64,000 nucleotides of DNA, from NCBI RefSeq assembly GCF_023016065.1, contig NZ_JALKAQ010000003.1, positions 124,001 to 188,000 of the forward strand. The letters run 5' to 3'. This document shows, in pieces, positions 53,649-62,302 of this stretch. This DNA comes from Marinobacter sp. S0848L. GTDB taxonomy: Bacteria; Pseudomonadota; Gammaproteobacteria; Pseudomonadales; Oleiphilaceae. Numbering within the stretch: position 1 is the first letter of the stretch; each line of letters begins with the position of its first letter. The translations under genes and the position numbers were made by a program. The notes under the pieces are model-generated. The model saw only the letters and a program-made list of their open reading frames with translations. It was not told where the DNA came from and did not search any database.

Positions 53649-55787
53649 TTGACGATGACATCTGTTGCTAAAAGGAACTGGCAAGCGCTCGCTGAAAGTC
53701 TGCGTGCTGCCGGTGAACGCCGTCTGGTTATGGTCGAGGGTGAACCGGAGTGGTGTCGTTCGTGGGTAACTGAATGTCTTGAAACGCTGGACTCGTCTCA
53801 GGCCCTTTGGGTGGGTCGTGTAGAGAATGTGAGGTTGGCGGGTGTGACCGGTATTGCGTCGAAGCAGTTCAAACGCTGGTTGGGACAGGAAACGTCCGTT
53901 TTGGTTTGGGACGGTTGGCAGGGGAATCCGCCGGATGGGTTGGCGGCGTTGTCGGGGACCTTGCAGGCGGGTGGTTTGTTGTTTTGGTTGATGCCGCCGT
54001 TGGAGAGTTGGGCCACGTTTAATGATCCGGATTATGTGCGTACGGGGCTCGATCAAGCAGAACACCATGCCTTTGCGATGCGTATGGCCGGTGTTTTGGT
54101 GTCTGATGAGGATGCGATTCGGGTTCGGCAGGGATATGAGGAGGCGCCGGTTTTGCCTGTGGTGAAGCCGGGTTCGTCGGTTTTCGAGCCCGCGACTACG
54201 CCGGAGCAGGCGCAGTTGGTTTCGCAGTTGGTACGGTTTGGTTTGGGCCGGCGGCGTCGGCCGCTGGTGGTGACGGCGGACCGGGGGCGAGGGAAGTCGG
54301 CGGCGCTGGGTATGGCGGCGGCGGAGCTGTTGCTTGCAGGGCGGCAGCGGGTGTTGGTGACATCGCCTTCGGTGGAGAATTTAACGAGTTTTTTCCGGCA
54401 TGCGGCCGAAACGCTGGGTGAGCGGTTGGCCGAGTGTCGCGATGATGAATTGGTGATGGAAGGCGGCGCGTCTATTCGGTATCTGTCGGTGCAGGATTTA
54501 TTGGCCGACAAACCCGATGCCGAGGTGGTGATGGTGGATGAGGCCGCCGGGGTGCCGGCGCATTGGTTGCGGGTGATTCTGCTGGGATGGCCGCGGGTGG
54601 CGTTTGCCAGCACGGTGCATGGATACGAAGGTACGGGCCGGGGCTTCGCCATTCGGTTTAGGCAGGTACTGGATCGGGAAACGCCTCATTGGCAGTCGGT
54701 TCATGTGACAGAGCCGGTGCGTTGGGCCGCGGGTGATCCGCTGGAGCGTCTGGTTTCGGCGTTGTTTTTATTGTCGGCGGATAGCCCGAAGGGTGCTCGC
54801 CCGTCTGAAGATGGCGTGGTGATTGAGCGTTGGCACCCGGCCGAAGCGAACGAGCGGGCGCTCTCTGAAGCCTTCGGATTGCTGGTGGATGCTCATTACC
54901 GGACCACACCGGCGGATCTTCGGCAGTGGCTGGATGATCCGGGTGCGCAAAGTTGGCGTGCCGTTGTGAACGGGGTAACGGTGGGGGTGCTGTGGGCTTC
55001 GGTGGAAGGCGGTTTGGCACCGGAGCTGGCGGAGCAGGTGGCGCAGGGGGTGCGCAGGCCTCGTGGTCATCTGCTTGCTCAATCGCTGGCGACTCATGGT
55101 GGTTTTCCGGAAGCAGCAGTGCAGCGCACGCTCAGGGTTGTGCGAGTGGCGGTTTCCGAGGAATATCGCCAGTTAGGCATGGGTAAACAGTTGGTTGCTC
55201 AGGCTGAACGAGCCTGTGCGGAACAAAAATTAGATGGTTTGGGTACCAGTTTTGGTGGCGAGCCGGGGTTGTTGGCGTTCTGGCAAGCGTGCGGTTTGCG
55301 TGTGGTGCGTTTGGGGGTGCGGCAAGAGGCCAGTACCGGGGAGTTTCCGGTGCAGATGCTGCGCGGCGTGTCCGGGCCCGGAAAGCAGCTGGCGCAAGGC
55401 CTGTGTGATCGGTTTGCCCGGCACTGGCCGGTGCTGGTGCCTCGGCATTGGGCCGGGCTGGCGTCTGAGTTGTTGGCGGCTATTGCTAAGAGTTTTCCTG
55501 CTTCGGCTCGGTTGGATGCCCATGATCGCCGGGATTTGGTGAATTTTTCCGAAGGATATCGGGGCTTTGAACTAACGCTTCCGGTGTTGCGGCAATTAGA
55601 GCAATGTTCTGGGGTAATTGCATGGCTTCAGGCGCAGTCGGATTTGGCCTTGTGGTGCCGGATGGTCACTCAGGGTTGGTCTTGGAGCGCGGTTCGGATT
55701 GCCGGCGAGTGTTCCGGGCAGAAAGACGGTGAAAGCCGGCTGCGAAAGCTGGTCGGTGAACTCCTGAAAAATGGCCCGGAGTTGTGA
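53649..55787 (+). CDS. tmcA: tRNA(Met) cytidine acetyltransferase TmcA
   Basis: The 712-residue enzyme makes N4-acetylcytidine at the wobble base of elongator tRNA-Met using acetyl-CoA and ATP. Order: N-terminal domain (about 1-170), RecD-like helicase with Walker A ADRGRGKSAALG (about 208-219) and Walker B VVMVDEAAGVPAHWL, GNAT acetyltransferase with RVAVSEEYRQLGMGKQLVAQAE (about 500-520) and a C-terminal tRNA-binding tail. I favour TTG 53649, seven bases after GGAG (53638-53641); ATG 53655 is two residues downstream with a poorly spaced SD. The upstream palindromic repeat should not be part of the gene. Confidence 0.92.
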   Translation: MTMTSVAKRNWQALAESLRAAGERRLVMVEGEPEWCRSWVTECLETLDSSQALWVGRVENVRLAGVTGIASKQFKRWLGQETSVLVWDGWQGNPPDGLAALSGTLQAGGLLFWLMPPLESWATFNDPDYVRTGLDQAEHHAFAMRMAGVLVSDEDAIRVRQGYEEAPVLPVVKPGSSVFEPATTPEQAQLVSQLVRFGLGRRRRPLVVTADRGRGKSAALGMAAAELLLAGRQRVLVTSPSVENLTSFFRHAAETLGERLAECRDDELVMEGGASIRYLSVQDLLADKPDAEVVMVDEAAGVPAHWLRVILLGWPRVAFASTVHGYEGTGRGFAIRFRQVLDRETPHWQSVHVTEPVRWAAGDPLERLVSALFLLSADSPKGARPSEDGVVIERWHPAEANERALSEAFGLLVDAHYRTTPADLRQWLDDPGAQSWRAVVNGVTVGVLWASVEGGLAPELAEQVAQGVRRPRGHLLAQSLATHGGFPEAAVQRTLRVVRVAVSEEYRQLGMGKQLVAQAERACAEQKLDGLGTSFGGEPGLLAFWQACGLRVVRLGVRQEASTGEFPVQMLRGVSGPGKQLAQGLCDRFARHWPVLVPRHWAGLASELLAAIAKSFPASARLDAHDRRDLVNFSEGYRGFELTLPVLRQLEQCSGVIAWLQAQSDLALWCRMVTQGWSWSAVRIAGECSGQKDGESRLRKLVGELLKNGPEL

Positions 55788-55854
55788 TCGGTTCGATTTA
55801 AATGGCACGGGTTGCCGCTCAAAATAGCCGAACGTTAATCAGGGATTCAGAGCA

Positions 55855-56436
55855 ATGGTCATGGAAGTAGGCAAATTGAAGTACCTCTGGGGTTTCGTTG
55901 TGCTGCTGTTGGTTGGCTGTAGCTCGATGGACACCAAGCCGGAGCCGAAAACAAACGAACCCTCCAATGCGTTGATGAATGCGGTCGCGGACAACGAAGA
56001 CCGCGAGGTGCTCAACCTGCTGACGCAAGGCGTAAACCCCAATCCGACAACCGCCGCGGGCGAATCTGCCTTAATGATAGCCGCAGCAAATGGTAATCGG
56101 CGCATCGTGCGGCTGTTGTTGGCGGCTGGCGCTGATGTGAATGGCGAGGACGCTGCCGGTTATACCCCCGTGATCCATGCGTCTGAAAATGGCTATTTGT
56201 CGGTGGTACGGGCGTTGTTGGCGGCAGGCGCGAATGTGAATGTCAGCCAGAACGGCGAGTCATTGTTAATGAAAGTGGTGGGTAGCGGTGATCTTCTGAC
56301 CGCCGAAATGCTGCTAGCGGCCGGTGCCGATGTAAATTACCGAAGCGATGACGGCCGCACAGCGTTGGATCTGGCCCGCGCTCAGAACAATCGCGACCTC
56401 GAAATGTTGCTGGTGCATGCGGGTGCCACACGGTAG
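55855..56436 (+). CDS. Ankyrin-repeat lipoprotein
   Basis: The 193-residue protein begins with a lipoprotein signal (YLWGFVVLLLVGC, lipobox LVGC with the cysteine near residue 22). The mature part has four to five ankyrin repeats: ALMNAVADNEDREVLNLLTQG, ALMIAAANGNRRIVRLLLAAG, PVIHASENGYLSVVRALLAAG, LLMKVVGSGDLLTAEMLLAAG and a final ALDLARAQNNRDLEMLL in pieces. Position +2 after the lipobox Cys is Ser, which predicts sorting to the outer membrane. The repeats mediate protein binding; partner unknown. ATG 55855 has AGGGA nine bases upstream. It stands 67 bp after tmcA. Confidence 0.87.
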   Translation: MVMEVGKLKYLWGFVVLLLVGCSSMDTKPEPKTNEPSNALMNAVADNEDREVLNLLTQGVNPNPTTAAGESALMIAAANGNRRIVRLLLAAGADVNGEDAAGYTPVIHASENGYLSVVRALLAAGANVNVSQNGESLLMKVVGSGDLLTAEMLLAAGADVNYRSDDGRTALDLARAQNNRDLEMLLVHAGATR

Positions 56437-56451
56437 CACCTGCAAACGCGA

Positions 56452-57555
56452 TTACTCCAGCCCCATGGGGTCGGTCTGATCGTTCCATTCCGGTTGGAAG
56501 TGTTGCTCCACAACCTCTACCGGCACCTCCGCCACCGACGGGTAGCTCCATACCGGAGCCTGGTCTTTATCGACCATTAAAGCTCGAATGCCTTCGGCCA
56601 GGTCAGGGCGGCGGATACATTCCAGTGCCATGGCCAGCTCCATCCGAAACACATCTTTCAGGGACATTTGCTGCCCCTTTTGCAGCTGATGCCAAATGAG
56701 CCAGGCGGTAACCGGAGATCCTTTGCGCAGGGATTGGATGCAGCCTTGCCACCACGGATCGTCACTGTCGCTGCCAAGCAGTTGTTCAACCACGGCGGGA
56801 AGTTCCGTACCGGCGGTGAGTTTGGCTATGTGTTGTTCGTGTTGCTCCAGATGGCCTGACGGCAAAGCCCGATAATCCACAGCCTCCACTTGGTTTAGCA
56901 AACGGAACAGGCGGTTGTCGTCGGCTGCGGGCTCGCCTCGCCAATACTCTTCTTGAAGCTTTTGCAGCAACGTCTCGATCTGGTCGGGTTCAATGATCAT
57001 GTCGGCAAGTCCCACGCGCAGGGAATCGGCAGCGTTCAGGCGCGCACCGGTCAGGCCCATGAACAAACCGAGCCGGCCCGGAAGGCGGTTCAGGAACCAG
57101 CTGGCACCAACGTCTGGAAACAGGCCAATGCTGATTTCCGGCATGGCCAGCGTGACGTCGGGTGTCACCAGACGATAGCGGCAGCCAGACATCAGCCCCA
57201 TGCCTCCACCCATCACAATGCCATGAACCAATCCGATCACCGGTTTGGGGAAGCGGTGCAAACTGTAGTTGAGGCGATATTCCTGGGTGAAAAATCGTTC
57301 CGCGGCATCGCTGTTGCCGTCAGAGAGAATGTCTTCGTAGAGGGCGCGGATGTTGCCACCGGCGCAGAAAGCGCAGTCGCCGCTGCCGCGTAAAATGACC
57401 AAACAAATGCGACTGTCGTCTGCCCAGCGGTCAAGCGCTGCCTGTGCCTGCACCACCATTTCTTCGGTCAGCGCGTTGAGGGTTTTTGGCGAATTCAGGG
57501 TCAGCAGGCCGATGTGGCCTTCCCGGCAGGCGAGTTCCTGGACCTTTACTGGCAT
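56452..57555 (-). CDS. Enoyl-CoA hydratase/isomerase family protein, likely 3-hydroxyisobutyryl-CoA hydrolase
   Basis: The 367-residue crotonase-fold enzyme is longer than plain enoyl-CoA hydratases (about 260), as in 3-hydroxyisobutyryl-CoA hydrolases of valine breakdown. The oxyanion-hole regions are GDCAFCAGGNIRALYED and HGIVMGGGMGLMSGCRYRL; the catalytic acidic region is MPEISIGLFPDVGASWFLNRLPG, with E in PEISIG and D in FPDVG, the hydrolase pattern. The C-terminal extension (RRPDLAEGIRALMVDKD) is also typical. ATG 57555 has CGGAGA. No other valine-pathway genes are close, so the pathway is inferred from family. Confidence 0.87.
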   Translation of the reverse strand: MPVKVQELACREGHIGLLTLNSPKTLNALTEEMVVQAQAALDRWADDSRICLVILRGSGDCAFCAGGNIRALYEDILSDGNSDAAERFFTQEYRLNYSLHRFPKPVIGLVHGIVMGGGMGLMSGCRYRLVTPDVTLAMPEISIGLFPDVGASWFLNRLPGRLGLFMGLTGARLNAADSLRVGLADMIIEPDQIETLLQKLQEEYWRGEPAADDNRLFRLLNQVEAVDYRALPSGHLEQHEQHIAKLTAGTELPAVVEQLLGSDSDDPWWQGCIQSLRKGSPVTAWLIWHQLQKGQQMSLKDVFRMELAMALECIRRPDLAEGIRALMVDKDQAPVWSYPSVAEVPVEVVEQHFQPEWNDQTDPMGLE

Positions 57556-57778
57556 GAGCACTGTCTCCGGTAATCGGCGGATGATACGTTTTGTGTTTGT
57601 CTTGTGGTTTGTTCTTACTGTGGCTTCGTATATTCGGGGGTACAAAGGACATTATGATGCTTTCAATGTCCTTGATCTATCGCATTTGTCACTTGTGTTT
57701 GCTGTGCTATAACTGAGTCTTAGGTTTTGGCTCGGCGTTTAGCCAACTAAAAAACGAAAAGATGAGAGGGGTATCCCC

Positions 57779-58114
57779 ATGAATATGAAACATTTCGCAG
57801 TTGCTGGTTTGTTTGCACTGGGCGCGGTGGCGCCGGCGGCTTCTATGGCGGCAGGTGATGCTGCTGCAGGTAAAGCGAAAGCGGCTGTCTGTGCAGCTTG
57901 CCACGGCCAGAACGGTATTGCTCAAATACCTGTTTACCCGAACCTCGCGGGCCAGAATGAGCAGTATCTGGTCAGCGCGCTTAAGGCCTACAAAGCGGGT
58001 CAGCGCAAAGGTGGCCAAGCGCCCGTAATGCAAGGTCAGGCAACAGGCTTGAGCGATGCTGACATTGCCAACCTGGCCGCCTACTACGCCAGCCTGCCGG
58101 CCGGCGGTAAGTAA
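57779..58114 (+). CDS. Class I cytochrome c (c4/c5-like), exported
   Basis: This 111-residue protein has a signal peptide (cleavage near residue 25, ASMAA) and one heme-binding motif CAACH (C38, C41, H42). The likely sixth ligand is M84 in APVMQGQ. The fold and [22 protein letters not shown] region match small cytochrome c domains of the c4/c5 group that shuttle electrons in the periplasm. ATG 57779 follows GAGAGGGG. It is monocistronic as far as can be seen, with the acyl-CoA enzyme divergent upstream and ppnN convergent downstream. Confidence 0.92.
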   Translation: MNMKHFAVAGLFALGAVAPAASMAAGDAAAGKAKAAVCAACHGQNGIAQIPVYPNLAGQNEQYLVSALKAYKAGQRKGGQAPVMQGQATGLSDADIANLAAYYASLPAGGK

Positions 58115-58147
58115 GCTGCAGCTTGCAAGCCATGGCAGTGGTGCGGC

Positions 58148-59530
58148 TCAGGCTGCGCCACTGACAATCCGATAGCAGGGTTTGTATGCGGATGAACTTG
58201 GCAGCTTCATTCGATTTTGTTCGATAAACTGCGCCAGCATTTCCTCTAACGGCTCGATCAGCGCCGGATCCCCCGAAATCTCAAACGGCCCCTTTTCCTG
58301 AATTTTCCGAATACCGCTTTCCTTCACGTTACCCGCCACAATTCCGCTAAAGGCTTTACGCAAATTGGCGGCGACCATGTGCGGTGGTTGATTTCTGTGA
58401 AGCTCCAAAGCCCGCATGTTGTCGTGATCGGGTTCAAACGGTAACTGAAAAACCGGGTCGATCTTCAGCATCCAGTTAAAGTAATAGGCGTCCTGCATGG
58501 CCCGGCGGAAGGTTTCTACGTCTTTCATGCCTTGGCTCATGGTCTGGGCCACTCGCACAGGGTCATCAATGATGATGTCGTATTTGCTGGCGGCTTCGTC
58601 GCCTAGTGCATCGCGGATGAAACGGTCGATCATCTCGAAGTACTCCGCGTTTTCCTGAAGACCTGTGAACACCACCGGGAACGGCAGGTCGGCGTTGTCC
58701 GGGTGCAGCAGTATGCCCAGCAAATACAGAATTTCTTCCGCTGTACCGACGCCGCCGGGGAAGACAATGACGCCATGGCCGGCGCGCACGAACGCTTCCA
58801 GGCGTTTTTCGATATCCGGCATGATCACCAGTTCATTGACGATCGGGTTGGGGGCTTCAGCGCCAATAATGCCCGGTTCAGTGATGCCAATGTAGCGCCC
58901 GTTTTTAATGCGTTGTTTGGCGTGGCCGATGGTGGCGCCTTTCATGGGGCCTTTCATGGCTCCCGGACCACACCCTGTGCAAATACTCAGCCCGCGCAGA
59001 CCCAATTGGTGCCCGACATCTTTGCTGTATTGGTATTCATTGTGGCTGATGGAATGCCCGCCCCAGCAAACCACGATATCCGGTTGCCTGCCGGCTTCCA
59101 GTACCCGGGCATTACGAAGGATGTGGAACACCAAATTGGTGAGGTCTTCCGGGTTGTCTTTGCGAAAGCCTTCTACGAAGTTAGGTAGAGAATGGCTGTA
59201 AACAATGTCTCGCAGCACAGAAAACAAGTGTTCCCGGTTGGCCCGCAGCATTTCACCGTCCACGAAAGCGTGGGCCGGTGCGTTAATGAGTTCCAGCTTC
59301 AGGCCTCGGGGCTGGGGCACAAGATGTACGTCGAAATCCGCGTGGGTTTCCATTAACTCTTTGCAGTCGTCTGTTTCCACGCCGGTATTCAGAACCGCCA
59401 GCGCGCATTGACGGAATAATCGATACAGTCCTCCTTCGCTCTTATCCTTGAGCCTGTTGACCTCGTGACTGGATAGAATCTCGAGGCTGCCTTCGGGGGA
59501 AACCAGTGCATTCATGGTGGATTCTGTCAT
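58148..59530 (-). CDS. ppnN: PpnN pyrimidine/purine nucleotide 5'-monophosphate nucleosidase
   Basis: The 460-residue enzyme matches E. coli PpnN (YgdH, 454 residues), which cleaves nucleoside monophosphates to base and ribose 5-phosphate and is controlled by (p)ppGpp. The LOG-like core has CTGCGPGAMKGPMKGA and PGGVGTAEEILYLLGILLHPDN (shown in part: PGGVGTAEE). N-terminal (about 1-140) and C-terminal (about 330-460) extensions are those of PpnN rather than short LOG proteins. ATG 59530 has AGGAG eleven bases upstream; an in-frame ATG at 59515 is possible. It is divergent from thiI. Confidence 0.93.
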   Translation of the reverse strand: MTESTMNALVSPEGSLEILSSHEVNRLKDKSEGGLYRLFRQCALAVLNTGVETDDCKELMETHADFDVHLVPQPRGLKLELINAPAHAFVDGEMLRANREHLFSVLRDIVYSHSLPNFVEGFRKDNPEDLTNLVFHILRNARVLEAGRQPDIVVCWGGHSISHNEYQYSKDVGHQLGLRGLSICTGCGPGAMKGPMKGATIGHAKQRIKNGRYIGITEPGIIGAEAPNPIVNELVIMPDIEKRLEAFVRAGHGVIVFPGGVGTAEEILYLLGILLHPDNADLPFPVVFTGLQENAEYFEMIDRFIRDALGDEAASKYDIIIDDPVRVAQTMSQGMKDVETFRRAMQDAYYFNWMLKIDPVFQLPFEPDHDNMRALELHRNQPPHMVAANLRKAFSGIVAGNVKESGIRKIQEKGPFEISGDPALIEPLEEMLAQFIEQNRMKLPSSSAYKPCYRIVSGAA

Positions 59531-59670
59531 CGTTTGGAGAGCTCCTGAGTGTTTCGGCTATGACGGATTTTGATCATAACGGTCTTAAGGTTACACTAAG
59601 CCCTTTCCCGCTAATTCGCTACCCGACGTTTCTCCAACCAACGTCTCTATCTATTTGAAGTCCTTATCTT

Positions 59671-61125
59671 ATGAAATTGCTGATTCGCCCTGCCTCTGAA
59701 GTCGCCATCAAGAGTAAACCCGTTCGTAAGCAGCAAATGCGACATTTGCGGCAGAACATCCGGAAAATCCTGTCACGGCTGGATTCGGACATTCGGGTGG
59801 ATGGCAGCTGGGACCGCATTGATGTGGATGTGCCGGAGGAGCGTGGTCTGGCCGGGCCAGTGATTGATGAGTTGGTGCGTATTCCGGGCATTTCCACTAT
59901 CCAGGAAATCGGCGTGTTCCCGTTTGTGGATATTCAGGATGTGGGCGCTAAAGCCATTGCGGCCTTTGCAGACCGGCTTGAAGGCAAGAGTTTCGTAGTG
60001 CGGGCCCGGCGAATCGGTAATCACGCTTTCCGCTCGATTGATCTGGAGCGCACGGTGGGCGGCATGCTGTTGCAAGCCACCAACGCTCGCGGCGTTGATT
60101 TGAAGAATCCGCAGATCGAAGTACGCATCGAGGTTAAAGACGACCAGTTCCATATCGCCCATCGTCGTCATGAAGGCGCGGGCGGATACCCGATCGGAGC
60201 CGTTGAAACCGTGATGACGTTGATCTCCGGTGGTTACGATTCCTCGGTTGCGGCGTATCTGATGATGCGTCGGGGCATGCGTAGCCACTTTTTGTTCTTC
60301 AATCTGGGCGGTGCCGCTCACGAGGTGGGGGTGCGTCAGGTCTGCCATTATCTGTGGGACCGGTACGCGTCGTCTCACAACGTAAAGTTTATTTCTGTAC
60401 CGTTTGAAGGCGTGGTGGCAGAAATCATGCGCAGCGTGAACCATCGCCACTGGGGCGTGGTTCTCAAGCGGATGATGCTGAAAGCCGCGGCCGAGATTGG
60501 CCAGTACTACAACGTGGGCGGCTTGGTGATGGGCGATGCCGTGGCCCAGGTGTCGAGCCAGACCCTGACCAACCTGAACGTGGTTGACCGTGCTAGTGAC
60601 GAAATCGTTCTGCGCCCGCTGATTGCTATGGACAAGCAGGATATCATTCAGATTGCCAAGGACATTGGCACTGAGCCGTTTGCCCGAACCATGCCGGAAT
60701 ATTGTGGTGTGATTTCCAGCAAGCCGGTTACCCGGGCCAAGCTGCACCGGGTTGAGGAAGAAGAAGAGAAAATGAACCCGGAGGTTCTGGCCAAGGCCAT
60801 TGAGGACCGCACGGATGTGATGGTCAGCCAGTTGCTCGACAGCGTGGTGACTCCGGAAGAAGTCGAGCTGGTAGAAACCCCGGCAGTGGGCGATGTCATT
60901 ATCGATATCCGCCATCCTTCCGAGGAAGAGCGGGCACCCCTGACGCTAACCAGTAATGACGTGCTGAAGATTCCTTTCTATGAAATCAATCAAAAGCTGG
61001 CGGATCTGCCGGCGGATGGCCAATACCTGCTGTACTGCGACCGAGGCACTATGAGCCGCATGCACGCCGGCCATTTGAAGGCCGACGGGCACGGCAATGT
61101 GAAGGTCTACACGCCGGCGCGTTAG
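59671..61125 (+). CDS. thiI: ThiI tRNA 4-thiouridine sulfurtransferase with rhodanese domain
   Basis: The 484-residue enzyme (E. coli 482) makes 4-thiouridine at tRNA position 8 and supplies sulfur for the thiamin thiazole. Order: NFLD/THUMP domains (about 1-165), PP-loop adenylation domain with SGGYDSSVA (about 188-196), catalytic C345 in EYCGVISSKP and a C-terminal rhodanese domain with C456 in LLYCDRGTMSRMHA. C456 matches the E. coli persulfide cysteine number exactly. The stop overlaps the convergent HDAC-like stop by 4 bp. The long rhodanese tail is the gammaproteobacterial form. Confidence 0.96.
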   Translation: MKLLIRPASEVAIKSKPVRKQQMRHLRQNIRKILSRLDSDIRVDGSWDRIDVDVPEERGLAGPVIDELVRIPGISTIQEIGVFPFVDIQDVGAKAIAAFADRLEGKSFVVRARRIGNHAFRSIDLERTVGGMLLQATNARGVDLKNPQIEVRIEVKDDQFHIAHRRHEGAGGYPIGAVETVMTLISGGYDSSVAAYLMMRRGMRSHFLFFNLGGAAHEVGVRQVCHYLWDRYASSHNVKFISVPFEGVVAEIMRSVNHRHWGVVLKRMMLKAAAEIGQYYNVGGLVMGDAVAQVSSQTLTNLNVVDRASDEIVLRPLIAMDKQDIIQIAKDIGTEPFARTMPEYCGVISSKPVTRAKLHRVEEEEEKMNPEVLAKAIEDRTDVMVSQLLDSVVTPEEVELVETPAVGDVIIDIRHPSEEERAPLTLTSNDVLKIPFYEINQKLADLPADGQYLLYCDRGTMSRMHAGHLKADGHGNVKVYTPAR

Positions 61126-62135
61126 CCGGTGAGCCCTCTCATGAATTGCTGGACATTCTCGCTGAGCGTGTCCAGATCGTATCCTCCTTCCTGAATGACC
61201 AGTGTCGGTAATCCCAGTTGGCGTATGTGGGTGCTGAGGCGGCAAAAACCTTCTGACGTAACGGCCACTTTTGCTTGAGGGTCGTCCTTGTAGATGTCAA
61301 AGCCTAGCGTCAGAATCAGTACGTCCGGTTGATACAGACGGATCGCGGCAAGCGCATCGTCCAGTTTGGTAAAGAAATCCTCTTCGCTGGAACCGTGAGG
61401 CATGGGTAGGTTGATGTTGTAACCCAGGCCATCCCCTTCGCCCCGTTCATCTTCAAAGCCTGTCACCACGGGATAGAAGTTAGTGGGGTCGCCGTGGATT
61501 GATATATAAAGCACGTCGCTCCGGTCGTAGAAAATTTCCTGAATACCTTGGCCGTGATGCATGTCGGTATCCAGTATTACCGTGCGTGGAAAACGGCTTT
61601 TCAGGTGTTCGGCGGCAATCGCGGCATTATTCAGATAGCAGAACCCGCCGGCGGCATCTTTGCGAGCGTGGTGCCCGGGTGGTCGACAAACCGCATACGC
61701 GGTGCGTTCGCCCGCCATCAACGTATCAGCAGCACCCAATGCGGTTTGCGCCGACCAGTAAGCGGCCTCCCAGGTGTTCTTGCCGATCGGGCAGCTGCCA
61801 TCAGCAAGGTAGCGAGCCGCTTCCGCGAGCACCCCGCGCAGGGCGTTGGGTGAGCGCACAAAGATGTTCGAGATGACTTCGTCACCCCAGTCATCCATTT
61901 CCTGCCAGCGGCGGTGGGCGGATTCCAGAAATCTCAGATAACCAAGATCGTGTACCCGGGAAATGGGCGCAGTGCCTTGGTCCGCCGGCTGTAGCACGAG
62001 GATGCCAAGTTCCTTCAAACCCTCCAGCATCTGTACGGTCCGATCCGGCACCTCCTGGGGCTGGCGCATTTGTCCTCGCGTAAAGTAGGTCTTGGGAATG
62101 TGCAGATCCTGCGAGGGATGGAAGAATGCTTTCAT
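61122..62135 (-). CDS. Histone deacetylase family protein (acetylpolyamine amidohydrolase-like)
   Basis: The 337-residue zinc hydrolase has class I/II deacetylase motifs: VCRPPGHHA with tandem catalytic histidines, GFCYLNNAAIAA, the metal site DTDMHHGQGIQEIFY and the late LTLGFDIYKDDP with the second metal aspartate. VIQEGGYDL supplies the transition-state region. Bacterial members deacetylate polyamines, acetoin-related or other small amides. The N-terminal loop (about 15-35) resembles acetylpolyamine amidohydrolases. ATG 62135 follows AAGGAGGCCGG. It is divergent from gabD, with 167 bp between starts; a shared polyamine/GABA route is a reasonable inference. Confidence 0.9.
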   Translation of the reverse strand: MKAFFHPSQDLHIPKTYFTRGQMRQPQEVPDRTVQMLEGLKELGILVLQPADQGTAPISRVHDLGYLRFLESAHRRWQEMDDWGDEVISNIFVRSPNALRGVLAEAARYLADGSCPIGKNTWEAAYWSAQTALGAADTLMAGERTAYAVCRPPGHHARKDAAGGFCYLNNAAIAAEHLKSRFPRTVILDTDMHHGQGIQEIFYDRSDVLYISIHGDPTNFYPVVTGFEDERGEGDGLGYNINLPMPHGSSEEDFFTKLDDALAAIRLYQPDVLILTLGFDIYKDDPQAKVAVTSEGFCRLSTHIRQLGLPTLVIQEGGYDLDTLSENVQQFMRGLTG

Positions 62136-62302
62136 ATCCGGCCTCCTTGGTTAGCTCCTTCGAGTATAGGCACGAACTGGGTTGCGTCAAAAACACGGGA
62201 GAACTTTACAGGCTGGCTGTCAGCTACCACTATGAAGGGCATAGATGAACAAGCCGTTCTGCCCTTTACCGGGGCAGTATCCGTGATCCAAAAGGAGCCG
62301 AG

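Noticed and set aside
58136..58163. Hairpin between cytochrome c and ppnN as a terminator
   Set aside because: The stem (CAGTGGTGC with GCGCCACTG) has a mismatch, no T-run on either side and extends into the ppnN coding end.
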